A DNA stretch of 64,000 bases from positions 1 to 64,000 of the forward strand of contig JBBRYJ010000008.1 in the NCBI GenBank assembly GCA_038237745.1, written 5' to 3'. This DNA comes from DASQEH01 sp038237745 (GTDB lineage: Bacteria; Actinomycetota; Actinomycetes; Propionibacteriales; Nocardioidaceae). Shown here piece by piece: positions 45,369 to 56,041 of the stretch. The position numbers were made by a program, and so were the translations under genes. Every line of letters starts with the position of its first letter. Positions within the stretch are counted from its first letter, which is position 1. The notes beneath the pieces are model-generated. The model was not told the DNA's origin and did not search any database. It saw nothing but the letters and a program-made list of their open reading frames with translations.

Positions 45369-47503
45369 TGACCATAACCGTGGCGGGAAGCCTTGTAGGC
45401 GCGTCGATGAGCCGAGTGGAGGGCGTCGACAAGGTGACCGGCCGGGCCCGATACGCCTTCGAGCACTCCGCTGAGGGTGCCTGCTACGCATGGCCGGTGC
45501 TCTCCACGATCCCCCGTGGGCGGGTCACATCGGTCGATGCCGATGCCGTCTCGACGTCCGAGGGTGTGCTGGTGGTGCTGTGGCACGGCAACTCCCCCCG
45601 GCTCGCGGACACCGGCGACATCACGCTGGCCGTGCTCCAGAGCGACGAGGTCGCATACCGGGGGCAGGTCGTCGCCCTTGTCGTCGCCACGACACCGGAG
45701 ACGGCCCGGGAGGCGGCGGCGTGTCTGCCGGTCCACTGTGAGAGCGACACCCACGACAGCGTCCTTACGGTGGACCACCCGAGCATCATCAGGCCCGACA
45801 CCGTGAACCCCGATCTTGATACCGACTCCATAATCGGGGACGCGGACGCGGCCTTCGCCGACAGCCCGGTGCAGGTCGACCAGACGTATACCACGCCGGC
45901 ACAGCACAACAACGCGATGGAGCCGCACGCCACCCTCGCGCGCTGGGACGCCGGCGAGCTCACCGTGTACGACTCCAACCAGGGCGGCCAGATCGTCCGT
46001 GAAACCCTGGCAAAGGCGTTCGAGGTCGAGAAGACGGACGTGCACGTCATCAACAGCCACGTCGGGGGTGGGTTCGGCTCGAAGGGCACGCCGAGACCGA
46101 ACGTGGTGCTCGCCGCACTAGCGGCGCGCGTGGTGGACCGGCCGGTCAAGCTCGCCCTGACCCGGCAGCAGATGTTCAGCATGGTCGGCTACCGCACCCC
46201 GACGATCCAGCACTTCCGCCTCGGCGCAGACTCCGACGGGCGGCTGCGGTCGATCAGCCATGAGGTCGTCGAGCAGACAGCCATCGTCAAGGAGTTCGCG
46301 GAGCAGAGCGCGCTGATCACGCGGGTCATGTACGCCGCGCCACACCGCCGGACCACGCACCGGCTGGCGCGCCTCGACGTGCCCGTCCCCTCGTGGATGC
46401 GTGCGCCAGGTGAGTGCCCTGGCTCGTTCGCGTTGGAGTCGGCGATGGACGAGCTGGCGCTGGCCGCGTCCATCGACCCGGTCGAGCTGCGCATCCGCAA
46501 TGAGCCGGCGGTTGACCCGGAGACCGGCCAACAGTTCTCGAGCCGCCACCTGGTGGAGTGCCTGCGGGCCGGCGCGGATCGTTTCGGCTGGGCGGACCGC
46601 GACCCCCGTCCGGGGCAGCGCCGCGAGGGCCGGTGGCTGGTCGGTAGCGGGATGGCGTCGTCCACCTATCCCACGTACGTCTCGCCTGCCACCGCCCGCG
46701 CATCGGTGGACGAGTCCGGCCGGTACACCGTGTCGATCAACGCGACCGACATCGGCACCGGCGCTCGTACCGCGTTGCTCCAGCTCGCCGCGGCCGCCCT
46801 CGAGGTCGGCCCCGAGCAGGTGACGATCCTCATCGGCGACACCAGCCTGCCCCGAGCCGGCCTTGCCGGCGGCTCCACGGGAACCAGCTCGTGGGGATGG
46901 GCCGTCACCAAGGCTGCGGGCCTGCTCGGCCGTCAGGTCAGAGGCCTTGGAGGCGAGGTCCCCGTCGGCGGCCTCGATGTGACCGAGAGCACCCACACCG
47001 AGGTCAAGGCGATGGAGGACTTCAGCAGGCACGCTTTCGGTGCCCAGTTCGTCGAGGTCCACGCCAACGTCGACACCGGGGAGATCCGGGTGCCCCGCAT
47101 GGTCGGGGTCTTCGCCGCAGGCCGAATCGTCAACGCCCAGACGGCCCGTTCGCAGCTCATCGGAGGGATGACGATGGGCCTCTCGATGGCGCTGCACGAG
47201 GAGGGCCTGATGGACGCCGAATTCGGCGACTACGCGAACCACGACCTCGCCACCTACCACATCGCCGCCAACGCCGACGTCGCGGACATCGACGTGAGCT
47301 GGCTCGACGAGGACGACCCCCACCTCAACGCGAACGGCACGAAGGGCATCGGAGAGCTCGGGATCGTCGGTACGGCGGCGGCCGTCGCCAACGCGGTTCA
47401 CCATGCGACAGGTGTCCGCCTTCGCAGCCTGCCACTCCACCTCGAAGACCTCCTGGAGGGCTACAAGACGGACGCCTGCACCGCGGTCAGCGCGATCGTG
47501 TAG
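45368..47503 (+). CDS. Molybdenum hydroxylase, molybdopterin subunit (PaoC-like aldehyde oxidoreductase)
   Basis: A 711-residue catalytic subunit of the xanthine-oxidase family. MSRVEGVDKVTGRARYAFE starts the first domain. NNAMEPHATLARWD, SHVGGGFGSKG, RAPGECPGSFALES and GGSTGTSSWGW bind the cofactor. The active-site Glu is in NGTKGIGELGIVG near residue 670. The Cys and Gly pattern fits periplasmic/cytosolic aldehyde oxidoreductases (PaoABC) better than xanthine dehydrogenase. No twin-arginine signal is seen on the small subunit, so the complex is probably cytosolic. Maturation genes are not in the window. The 3' end overlaps convergent pta by 43 bp. Confidence 0.92.
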
Positions 47504-49459
47504 ACGATGTCGTCGACCAGGGCCCCACGGCTCAGGTCGTTCACCGGCTTTGCCAGCCCCTGCAACATCGGCCCGATGCTGACGACGTCGGCACTTCGTT
47601 GCACCGCCTTGGTTGTCGTATTGCCGCTGTCGAGGTTGGGGAAGATGAAGACCGTCGCTCGTCCCGCCACCTCACTGCCCGGGCGCTTGCTCGCCCCGAC
47701 CGACGCGCTGGCGGCGGCGTCGTACTGGAGCGCGATGTCGGCAAGCTCCGCGGCGGTCGGCTGTGGGTTGATGGCGCAGTCGCCGTAGACCAGCACCTCG
47801 TCGGGCAGGCACATGAAGAACACAGAGGAGACCAGGGTGGAGCCTTGCGCGGTGCCGAGGATCTGAAGGGCGGGCCGTACCGTGTCGGCGGTGGTGTGCT
47901 CGGCCCCGGAGACGAGGCCGTCGACGTCGTCCTGATGCAGCATCATGGTTCCTACCGTGATCGGGTCCGTGAGCCGCTCTCGCGCCATCTCAAGGGTCCA
48001 GCCCTTACGAGCGCGCAGGGCAGCGAGGGGTGCGACGTACCCTTCGGCGACCTCGGCCGGGTCGACGACCTCCACGGACGGTGGAAGCTCGAGCCCGAGG
48101 TTCGCCGCCACCTGGTTCACGGCAGCCCGGGCGCCGACCAGACAGGTATGGCGATGCCTCGCTCAACCACCTCCGCCGCGGCGCGGACCGTGCGTGGCTC
48201 CGTTCCCTCGGGCAGGACGATGCGGCTGCTCACCTGCCTGGCTCGCTCCGTGAGGCGGAAGCGGAAGGCGGCAGGACTCAGCCGCCGCTGCTCTGGCGCC
48301 GACAGCAGTCCTGCGATGGCGTCGTCGTCGAACGCGGCGGCTCCGTGGGCCATCACGGCCCCGGCACGTTGGAGGTCGTCCGACGCGAGGTCGACGTCGA
48401 TGGCCTCCACAGCCATCACGGTCGGGTAGGTCGCCTCCGAGGTCACGAGGATCGGTAGGCCGGTCTCGGTGGCGGCTCCGGTCAGCGCCCAGACCGCGGG
48501 GTCGGGTTCGATACCGACGGTGAGGAGCAGCGCCGCGAGCCGCACGCCGTTGAGCGTGGCAAGGCAGGCGGCCATGATCACGTCGTGCCGGTCCCCAGGG
48601 ACCACGATGAGGCGCCCATCGGTGATGACGCGGAGCCCGCCAGGGATGTTCTGGGCCAGGACGGAGACGTCTCTGATCCGGCGGGACTGGTCGCCCGCGG
48701 ACAGCACGCGCGGCCGTAGCGCCCGAACCACGTCGCGGACCCGAGGCTGGGTCAGTGCGATGCTGAAGGGCACTGCCGCGAGAAGTGTCAGGTTCCGGCG
48801 TCGGAGCGCCGCGGCAACCGATGGGCCGGCAGAGGCGACGTCGGGCAGACGCGTGACGACGCACCCCACCACCCGGGCGCTTTCCCCGCTGGAGTAGGTG
48901 CCACCAGTGATCGCCAGCCCGTCGGCGAGGTGCTCGACCTCGTCCGGCCACTCAAAGCCCACAAACTCCACCGTCGATCCGGGTGGGTCGTCCGGGCGGC
49001 TCGTCTCGGCGTCCGGGTCGGCGTCGTCGCGGACCGCCCGCCGGACACACGTGCCGACCAGGATGACCTCGGCGTCGAGTGCCTTGGCATGGCCAGGTTT
49101 AGCCGGCTCGAGTACATCTGGCTGGGACCGGGGTTGAGACCTTCGACCACGATGACGTCATAGGTCGCTGCCAGCGGCTGCCACCGGGTGATCACCTCTT
49201 CGAGGACGGCGTCGACCCCGCCGGATCCCAGCCGCTCCTCCAGCTGGGGCGCAAGCAGGGCGTCGGGCGGCCGCAGCGTGGTCAACAGGCTGACGAGCTC
49301 GGTCGAGGCCTCACCACGTCGGTCGGGGCTCGGCTGCGCCAGAGGTTTCAGGAAGCCGACGCGCACACCACGCTCGTCGAGTGCGCGCAGCAGCCCGAGG
49401 CACGCGCTGGTCAGTCCCACGTGTGGTCCGGTGGGCACCACGAGCAGGGTGCGGGTCAC
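47461..49459 (-). pseudogene. pta: Phosphate acetyltransferase, two frameshifts
   Basis: Enzyme making acetyl phosphate from acetyl-CoA; with AckA it runs acetate metabolism. The full-length gene would give about 666 residues: a DRTGG/P-loop-like N-terminus (LLVVPTGPHVGLTSACLG), a central regulatory part and the catalytic domain (SSRIVLPEGTEPRTV, GLVSGAEHTTADTVRPALQI, PNLDSGNTTTKAVQR). The frame is broken twice: near 49088 one base is missing (LAMPRHS where LAMAKALDAEV is expected) and near 48146 another (PVWSAPGLP where LVGARAAVNQVAANLG is expected). Everything else is well kept, and ackA is intact and overlaps by 4 bp. Read errors are a real possibility. Confidence 0.85.
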
Positions 49460-50688
49460 AGGTCGCTGTAGTCCGTCTCGCTGTCGCGCACGAGACGCAC
49501 CGTGTCTCGTGCGATCATCAGCTCCTCGTCAGTAGGCACCACGAGAGCCGTCGGGGAGACGTCACGGCAGATGCGCCCCGCCGTTGCCCGACCGTGCTTC
49601 TCGTTCGCATCCTCGTCCAGCTCCAGTCCGAGGAAGCCGAGCGCTTGGACCACGTGTCTCCGCACCGGGGCGTCGTTCTCACCGATCCCGCCGGTGAACA
49701 CGACCGCGTCCAGTCTTCCGAGTCCGACGACCAGGGCGGCGACCGCCTTCGCCACCCGGTAGACGAAGACGTCGACCGCCAGCTGAGCACGCTTTTCGCC
49801 CTTCCGGGCAGCCGCCTGCACCTCACGCATGTCGTTGCTTCGCCCCGTCAGCCCCAGCAGCCCGCTGCGCGTGTTAAGCGCGTCGGTGACATCCTCGCTG
49901 GACATCGAGCTCTGCCGCGCAAGGTAGCCGAAGACGCCCGGGTCCACGTCGCCGGACCTGGTGCCCATCACCAGTCCTTCCAGCGGGGTGAGCCCCATCG
50001 TCGTGTCGACCGACCTCCCTCCGAGGACGGCGGCGGCACTGCAGCCGTTGCCGAGGTGGACCACCACAAGGGCAAGCTCCGACGGCTGCCGCCCCATCAG
50101 CACCGCAGCCCGCTCGCTCACGTACCGGTGACTGGTGCCGTGGAACCCGTACCGACGTACGCCTAGGTCGGCGTACCACTCCTCGGGCACCGCGTAGCGG
50201 AAGGCCCGTGCAGGCATCGTCTGGTGGAAAGCGGTGTCGAAGACGGCCACCTGAGGCATCTCCGGCCACCGCGCGCCAACGGCAGCGATGCCCAGCAGCG
50301 CGGGGGGGTTGTGCAGCGGTGCCAAGTCACTGAAGCGCGTGATGGCGGCCACGACCTCGTCGGTGACGAGCACCGACTCCTCGAAGAGCTCACCACCGTG
50401 GACGACCCGATGACCCGCTCCCACCGGCCTCAGCTCGTCGGGAAGCCGCTGCGCTGCGTCGAGGACGGCCGAGACGGCCTCGTCATGAGTACCGTCGTGC
50501 AGGGGCAACAGCGTGCTCTCCTCGCCGTCGTGGTCGAGAGCGAAGGCAGCGTCCGGGCTACCGAGACGCTGTGCCGTGCCCGACATGGCCCGGGCACCGG
50601 TGGCGGGGTCGACGAGCGCGACCTTCAGCGACGAGCTGCCGGCGTTGAAGACGAGGATATGACCAGTCGTCGCCGGCGTGGCCGTCAC
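49456..50688 (-). CDS. ackA: Acetate kinase
   Basis: A 410-residue enzyme interconverting acetyl phosphate plus ADP with acetate plus ATP. VFNAGSSSLKVALVD is the ASKHA phosphate-1 motif, GHRVVHGGE and YGFHGTSHRYVS carry catalytic Arg/His, VVHLGNGCSAAAV and VFTGGIGEND are the further phosphate and adenosine loops. The ATG overlaps the tatC stop by 4 bp and the stop overlaps the pta start by 4 bp. The protein is intact, in contrast to pta. Confidence 0.95.
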   Translation of the reverse strand: MTATPATTGHILVFNAGSSSLKVALVDPATGARAMSGTAQRLGSPDAAFALDHDGEESTLLPLHDGTHDEAVSAVLDAAQRLPDELRPVGAGHRVVHGGELFEESVLVTDEVVAAITRFSDLAPLHNPPALLGIAAVGARWPEMPQVAVFDTAFHQTMPARAFRYAVPEEWYADLGVRRYGFHGTSHRYVSERAAVLMGRQPSELALVVVHLGNGCSAAAVLGGRSVDTTMGLTPLEGLVMGTRSGDVDPGVFGYLARQSSMSSEDVTDALNTRSGLLGLTGRSNDMREVQAAARKGEKRAQLAVDVFVYRVAKAVAALVVGLGRLDAVVFTGGIGENDAPVRRHVVQALGFLGLELDEDANEKHGRATAGRICRDVSPTALVVPTDEELMIARDTVRLVRDSETDYSDL

Positions 50689-51524
50689 AGAGGCGAGACC
50701 TCATCGTCGGCTAGCTCGCCGTAGTCCGGTTCGCTGCTCACCCGTCCCCGGCGCCTGTCCATCACCCGGGCGATCACCTCGGAGATCAGGAACAGGAGCA
50801 CCATGGGGATCGCCAGGAGCAGCATGGTGATGGGGTCTGTGGAGGGAGTCGCAACAGCCGCGAAGACGAACGTCGAGAAGATGATCCAGGGCCGGAACCG
50901 CCCCAGCTGCTTGCCGGAGACGACCCCCGCCAGGTTGAGCAGCACCACGAACAGCGGGATCTCAAAGGCGACCCCGAACACCAGCAGTACGCGGAGGACG
51001 AAGTTCAGGTACGCGTTCGCGTCGATGAAGTTCGAGAGGCTGTCCGGGGTGAAGCCGAGCATGACCTGAAGGCCCTTGGGCATGACCCAGAAGCCGAGCG
51101 CGACGCCGGTGGCGAAGAGCGGCCCGGCGATCGCGACGAACACGTAGGTCCATTTGCGCTCGCTCTTGTGCAGCCCCGGCAGGATGAAGGCCCACAGCTC
51201 GTACAGCCACACCGGTGACGACAAGACGATGCCGGCGACAAGCGACACCTTCACCTGCAAGGTGAATCCGCCTGTGATGCCCGACGTGAAAAGCGTGACG
51301 TCCTTGCGCTGGCTCTCGGGGAGTTTGGAGATCGCGATACGCGAGGGCCGGATCAGCAGGTCGAGGATCTGATGGTTGAACACCCAGGCGATGATGAAGC
51401 CGACCACGACGGCCACCACGGAGATGAACATCCTGTTGCGGAGCTCCCGGAGGTGCTCGATCAGCGTCATGCGGCCCCGTTCGGAGACCGCCGCGCCGCC
51501 CTCGGAGGCAGACAACTCAGCCAC
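50685..51524 (-). CDS. tatC: Sec-independent protein translocase TatC
   Basis: A 279-residue inner-membrane protein with six helices that recognises twin-arginine signals. MTLIEHLRELRNRMFISVVAVV is the conserved start region with the signal-binding Glu, and SSPVWLYELWAFILPGLHKSERK, FGVAFEIPLFVVLL and RFRPWIIFSTFVFAAVATPSTDPITMLLL are family segments (each given in part). GTG 51524 has GGGAGGA six bases ahead. tatA is not adjacent, unlike in most actinobacteria; instead ackA follows with a 4-bp overlap. Confidence 0.94.
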   Translation of the reverse strand: MAELSASEGGAAVSERGRMTLIEHLRELRNRMFISVVAVVVGFIIAWVFNHQILDLLIRPSRIAISKLPESQRKDVTLFTSGITGGFTLQVKVSLVAGIVLSSPVWLYELWAFILPGLHKSERKWTYVFVAIAGPLFATGVALGFWVMPKGLQVMLGFTPDSLSNFIDANAYLNFVLRVLLVFGVAFEIPLFVVLLNLAGVVSGKQLGRFRPWIIFSTFVFAAVATPSTDPITMLLLAIPMVLLFLISEVIARVMDRRRGRVSSEPDYGELADDEVSPL

Positions 51525-51688
51525 CCGCAATCCTCCCGCCGGACAGGGGTGAGGCCCCTGTGGCCGACACCATCGTACGTTCGCATGCTACGTGTCCCAG
51601 CAGGAGATCGTGACGAGATCGGCGCGCCCCGCATCGGTGGGCGTTCGGCCGACACCGAGGCACGTCGGGCGCTCGGTACAGTCGGCGA

Positions 51689-53167
51689 ATGGCCGAGACG
51701 ACCGATGTCGTGATCATCGGCAGCGGCTTCTCCGGCATCTGCATGGCCATCACGCTCAAACAGGCCGGGCGACACGACTTCATCATCCTCGAGAAGTCCT
51801 CCGATCTTGGCGGTACGTGGCGAGACAACACCTATCCCGGTTGCGCCTGCGACGTCCCGTCACACCTCTACTCGTTCTCCTTCGAGCCGAACCCGAGCTG
51901 GACGAGGATGTTCTCGACGCAGGAGGAGATCTGGGACTACCTGCGCTCGTGCGTCGACACCTATGGCCTGGCGCGGCATCTGCGTCTCGGAGCCGAGGTG
52001 ACTGCCGCTCGTTTCGACGAGCGAGCGGGTCGGTGGCGGGTCGAGGTGGGTGACACCGATGGTCTCGACTGCCGCATCCTGGTCGCAGGCGTCGGCGCTC
52101 TGCACCAGCCGAGCATGCCCGACCTTCCCGGCCTCGACACCTTCGCAGGTACGACGTTCCACTCGGCTCAGTGGCGTCACGACCATGACCTCACGGGACG
52201 CGATGTGGCGGTCGTCGGCACCGGGGCAAGCTCCGTGCAGTTCGTACCGCAGATCGCCTCGAGAGTGCGTCGGCTCGACCTCTACCAGCGCACCGCCGCC
52301 TGGATCACGCCGAAGCCCAACCCGGCGATCGACTCCCGCCGCCAGCGGCTCTTCGCTCGCCGCCCCGCCGCGCAACGCGGGGTCAGAGACGTCTTGTACT
52401 GGGTACTCGAAGCTCGTGGCGCCGGTTTCGCCCTCTCGCGAAGAGCGATGGCGCCGCTCGAGCGGCAGGCGAAGGCCCACCTGCGCAGACAGGTTGTCGA
52501 CCCCGAGCTGCGTCGGCGGCTCACCCCCGACTACCAGATCGGCTGCAAACGCGTCCTTCTCTCCGATGACTTCTACCCTGCGCTCGCCCGCGACAACGTG
52601 CATCTCGTCACCGACACCGTCGCAGGAGTGCTGCCTCAGGGCATCCGAGCGGCCGACGGCACCGTCCGCGGCGTCGACACCATCATCTTCGGCACCGGTT
52701 TCGACGTCAGCGCGAGCCTGACCCGTCTGAAGATAGCCGGACGAGACGGGCTGGCGCTCCGTGACGTGTGGCACCGAGACGGCGTCGGAGCGCATCTCGG
52801 CATCACCGTCGCAGGGTTCCCGAACCTTTTCTTCCTGCTCGGACCGAACACGGGTCTTGGGCATACCTCGGTGATCTTCATGATCGAGGCACAGGCGCGC
52901 TACGTCCGTAAGGCCCTCGACCTGCTGGACTCAGCCGGCGCCGCCACGATCGAGGTCACACCCCAAGCTCAGCGGCGCTTCGTCGAGCGCATCCAGGCCC
53001 GGCTCGCGGGCAGCGTCTGGCAGTCCGGCTGCAGAAGCTGGTACCTCGACGAGACCGGCCGCAACGTCGCGATCTGGCCGCACTTCACCTGGAAGTACTG
53101 GCTGGACACCCGCAGGCTCCGCCGGAAGGACTATGCCCTCGGTGGGTCACGCCTCATCGCCGGTTAG
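51689..53167 (+). CDS. Flavin-containing (Baeyer-Villiger type) monooxygenase
   Basis: A 492-residue FAD/NADPH monooxygenase. The FAD loop is VVIIGSGFSGICMA, and GGTWRDNTYPGCACDVPSHLYSF-type text marks the family. The Baeyer-Villiger fingerprint FxGxxxHxxxW appears as FAGTTFHSAQWRHD, and the NADPH loop as VVGTGASSVQFVPQI. It would insert oxygen next to a ketone or oxidise a heteroatom; the substrate is not predictable. ATG 51689. It converges on cbs with a 4-bp overlap of stops. Confidence 0.92.
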   Translation: MAETTDVVIIGSGFSGICMAITLKQAGRHDFIILEKSSDLGGTWRDNTYPGCACDVPSHLYSFSFEPNPSWTRMFSTQEEIWDYLRSCVDTYGLARHLRLGAEVTAARFDERAGRWRVEVGDTDGLDCRILVAGVGALHQPSMPDLPGLDTFAGTTFHSAQWRHDHDLTGRDVAVVGTGASSVQFVPQIASRVRRLDLYQRTAAWITPKPNPAIDSRRQRLFARRPAAQRGVRDVLYWVLEARGAGFALSRRAMAPLERQAKAHLRRQVVDPELRRRLTPDYQIGCKRVLLSDDFYPALARDNVHLVTDTVAGVLPQGIRAADGTVRGVDTIIFGTGFDVSASLTRLKIAGRDGLALRDVWHRDGVGAHLGITVAGFPNLFFLLGPNTGLGHTSVIFMIEAQARYVRKALDLLDSAGAATIEVTPQAQRRFVERIQARLAGSVWQSGCRSWYLDETGRNVAIWPHFTWKYWLDTRRLRRKDYALGGSRLIAG

Positions 53168-54534
53168 ACCGCGGCGATGAAGCCGAGCAGGTCTTGACGC
53201 GTCAGCACGCCGACCGGCTTGCCGTCCTCCTGGACCAGCACGGCGTCAGCCTCGTGCAACCTGCGGACGGCTTCGGACACCGGTTCGCCTGAGCCCACCA
53301 TCGGGAGCGGTTCGGCCATATGATCCTCGACCCGGTCTGTCAGCCGGGCCTTTCCGGTGTACAGGGCGTCGAGCAGGTCCCGCTCGCTCACAGCGCCTGC
53401 CACCTCCGCGGACATCACGGGCGGCTCGGCGCGGACCACGGGCACCTGGGAGACGGCGTACTCGCGGAGGATGGCCACGGCCTGTGCGATCGTCTCGTTG
53501 GGGTGAGTGTGGACGAGGTCGGGAATCCGACCGTCCTTGCCGCGCAGGACGTCGCCAGCGGTGAGCTCGGAGGGTTGGCCGAGGAAGCCGTACTGCGCGA
53601 GCCAGCCGTCGTCGAACACTTTCGTGAGATAGCCGCGGCCACCGTCGGGGAGCAGAACCACGATCACCGCGTCAGGGTCGTCGACTTCGCGGGCAAGCCG
53701 GATCGCGGCCGCCGCCGCCATCCCGGAGGACCCGCCGACGAGGAGTGCCTCTTCTCGCGCCAGCCTCCGCGTGGTGAGGAAGGAGTCCTTGTCAGAGACC
53801 GCGATGATCCGGTCGGGGATGCTCGCGTCGTACGTCGACGGCCAGAAGTCCTCCCCGACCCCCTCGACGAGATACGGACGGCCACTGCCCCCCGAGTAAA
53901 CCGACCCTTCGGGGTCGGCCCCGACGATCTGGACCCGTCCGTCGGAGACTTCCTTGAGGTAGCGGCCAGCCCCGCTGATCGTGCCGCCGGTGCCGACTCC
54001 TGCGACGAAGTGCGTGATCTCGCCGTGCGTCTGCCGCCAGATCTCGGGGCCGGTCTGCTCGTAGTGGCTCAGCGCGTTGTTCAGGTTGGAGTACTGATCG
54101 GGCTTCCAGGCGCCGTCGATCTCGCCGACCAGCCTGTCGGAGACGCTGTAATAGCTGTCAGGGTGCTCCGGCGCGACGGCGGTAGGACATACGACCACCC
54201 GAGCGCCGTACGCCTTCAGCACGTTGCGCTTGTCCTCGCTCACCTTGTCCGGGCAGACGAAGACACACGTGTAGCCCTTCGCCTGAGCGACCATCGCAAG
54301 TCCGACCCCGGTGTTCCCCGACGTGGGCTCGACGATCGTGCCGCCAGTCTGGAGGTCACCCGTCTTCTCGGCAGCCTCGACCATGCGAAGCGCGATACGG
54401 TCCTTGACCGAGCCGCCGGGGTTCAGGTACTCGATCTTCGCCAGCACCGCACCAGGAGCGCCGTCGGTGGTCCTGCCGAGCCTGAGGAGCGGGGTGTTGC
54501 CGACGAGATCCAGCAGCGATTCCACATAGTCCAC
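53164..54534 (-). CDS. cbs: Cystathionine beta-synthase
   Basis: A 456-residue PLP enzyme joining serine and homocysteine into cystathionine. The N-terminal catalytic domain has the PLP lysine in LNPGGSVKDRIALRM, the asparagine loop PTSGNTGVGLAM and the glycine loop GVGTGGTISGAGRYLKE. Two CBS domains follow at about residues 335-456 (TIAQAVAILREYAVSQVPVV, VSEAVRRLHEADAVLV). This matches the mycobacterial Rv1077 type. It works with metB in transsulfuration. ATG 54534. Confidence 0.94.
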   Translation of the reverse strand: MDYVESLLDLVGNTPLLRLGRTTDGAPGAVLAKIEYLNPGGSVKDRIALRMVEAAEKTGDLQTGGTIVEPTSGNTGVGLAMVAQAKGYTCVFVCPDKVSEDKRNVLKAYGARVVVCPTAVAPEHPDSYYSVSDRLVGEIDGAWKPDQYSNLNNALSHYEQTGPEIWRQTHGEITHFVAGVGTGGTISGAGRYLKEVSDGRVQIVGADPEGSVYSGGSGRPYLVEGVGEDFWPSTYDASIPDRIIAVSDKDSFLTTRRLAREEALLVGGSSGMAAAAAIRLAREVDDPDAVIVVLLPDGGRGYLTKVFDDGWLAQYGFLGQPSELTAGDVLRGKDGRIPDLVHTHPNETIAQAVAILREYAVSQVPVVRAEPPVMSAEVAGAVSERDLLDALYTGKARLTDRVEDHMAEPLPMVGSGEPVSEAVRRLHEADAVLVQEDGKPVGVLTRQDLLGFIAAV

Positions 54535-54667
54535 GCAACCAGCCTAACGGGAGCCTGCCGGTCGTCCGCGCGCATTCTGAGGACCGAGGTGTAGGCCTTT
54601 CGCTCCACCGGGCCACGCCATGTCGCTGTGCTTCCTAGACTGGTCATACGTCGGAAGGGTGGGATAG

Positions 54668-55732
54668 GTGAGCAAGGCCGCAGCGGCACGTAGGTTGGCG
54701 ACCGCTGCTGTTGTCGGCGGCGGTGGTCTCGGGCTCGTCGGTGGCTCGTTGTACGGCGTCCTGACCGCCCAGGCGAAGCTCGCGCGCCGCAAGATCGGCA
54801 ACGTCAAGGACAAGCCACCAGACCCGGACGGAGTCTACGGTGTCGGCCTGCCCGGACCGGCTCTGCGACTGGCGGTGCTCGGCGACTCCGCGGCAGCCGG
54901 TTACGGCGCGCATACCCCTGACGAGACCTTCGGCGCGTTCCTGGCCACAGGGCTCGCCGACGTTGCCCAGCGCCCCGTGGTCCTGAGCAGCTTTGCCCGG
55001 GTGGGTGCACAGACGTCGGCGCTCGCGGGTCAGATCCGCGAGGCGCTGACCGACCAGCCGGAGGTTTGCGCCATCATCGTCGGCGCGAACGATGTGACCC
55101 ACCGGGTGCGCCCCGCCGACTCCCTGCGGGCTCTCGGCGAAGCCGTCACGACACTGCGCGCCTCCGGCAGCCTGGTCGTGGTCGGCACCTGCCCCGACCT
55201 CGGCACGGTACGGCCCATCGCGCCTCCGCTTCGGCAGGTGGCGCGAAGGTGGAGTCGCCGGTTGGCGGCGGCGCAGGCGATCACCGTGATCGAGTCCGGT
55301 GGCAGCGCTGTCTCACTGGCTACGATCTTGGGGTCCGAGTTCGCGGCGGTGGCGTCGGACATGTTCGGGCCTGACCAGTTTCATCCCTCCCCGGCCGGCT
55401 ACCGGGCGTGCGCCTCGGCCATGCTGCCCTCGGTCGCAGCGGCGGTCGACGTCGTCGTCGACGGCGGGCGCGACGAGCCGCGACGCGGAGACGAGGGTGT
55501 CCAGTCGCTGGCTCAGGCGGCGGCCCTCGCCGCCGACAGCGCGGGCACCGAGGTCTCGCAGGCCGAGGGTGTCGGCATAGGCAGGGGTCGCCGCGGACGG
55601 TTGGCGATGCTCAGGCACCGCAGCCGCCAGGCGATCCCACCGGTGGTAGGTGTGGAGACCGAATTCGACGCACGTGATACCGGGTTCGCCGACGACGTAC
55701 CGACTGCCTGTGGGGGCTGCGACCCGCCGTGA
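54668..55732 (+). CDS. Exported SGNH/GDSL hydrolase
   Basis: A 354-residue esterase-like protein with an N-terminal membrane/signal segment (LATAAVVGGGGLGLVGGSLYGVL). Block I is RLAVLGDSAAAGYGA with the catalytic Ser, block III is VGANDVTHRV with the oxyanion Asn, and the C-terminal Asp-x-x-His is in GPDQFHPSPAGY. The last 90 residues after the hydrolase domain are hydrophilic and unrelated to known domains. GTG 54668 is the start, seven bases after GGTGGGAT. Divergent from cbs, as in mycobacteria where an SGNH gene also lies next to cbs. Confidence 0.87.
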   Translation: MSKAAAARRLATAAVVGGGGLGLVGGSLYGVLTAQAKLARRKIGNVKDKPPDPDGVYGVGLPGPALRLAVLGDSAAAGYGAHTPDETFGAFLATGLADVAQRPVVLSSFARVGAQTSALAGQIREALTDQPEVCAIIVGANDVTHRVRPADSLRALGEAVTTLRASGSLVVVGTCPDLGTVRPIAPPLRQVARRWSRRLAAAQAITVIESGGSAVSLATILGSEFAAVASDMFGPDQFHPSPAGYRACASAMLPSVAAAVDVVVDGGRDEPRRGDEGVQSLAQAAALAADSAGTEVSQAEGVGIGRGRRGRLAMLRHRSRQAIPPVVGVETEFDARDTGFADDVPTACGGCDPP

Positions 55733-55799
55733 GGGTTGTCTCCCCGGTGTCGATGGGGCAGGCTCGGACGAACGCACTCGCTCGTCACCAGGAGGGACC

Positions 55800-56030
55800 A
55801 TGGCCCTACACCACTCCGAGGAAACGCATCAGATGCTGGTCGCCCGCATTCCCGAGGCGACGGGGCGTCCTCTGCAGGAGTGGTTCGGCCATCTTGACCA
55901 GGGCCCCGGGCTTCTTCGGTTCGACGACCGGGTGCAGTGGCTACGTGAGGAGTACGACCTCTCCCACGGTCACGCCACGGCGATCGTCCACGAGCACGAC
56001 CTCAAGCGCGCCCACCGCTCCTTCGAGTAG
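55800..56030 (+). CDS. DUF4287 small protein
   Basis: A 76-residue soluble protein: HHSEETHQMLVARIPEATGR then LQEWFGHLDQGPGLLRFDDRVQWLREEYDLSHGHATAIVHEHD, split here, matches the DUF4287 family, a compact helical domain found alone or before DUF5655. GGAGGG lies four bases ahead of ATG 55800. Function is unknown. The repeat at 56.05 kb begins just after its stop. Confidence 0.85.
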   Translation: MALHHSEETHQMLVARIPEATGRPLQEWFGHLDQGPGLLRFDDRVQWLREEYDLSHGHATAIVHEHDLKRAHRSFE

Positions 56031-56041
56031 CCATCACCATG

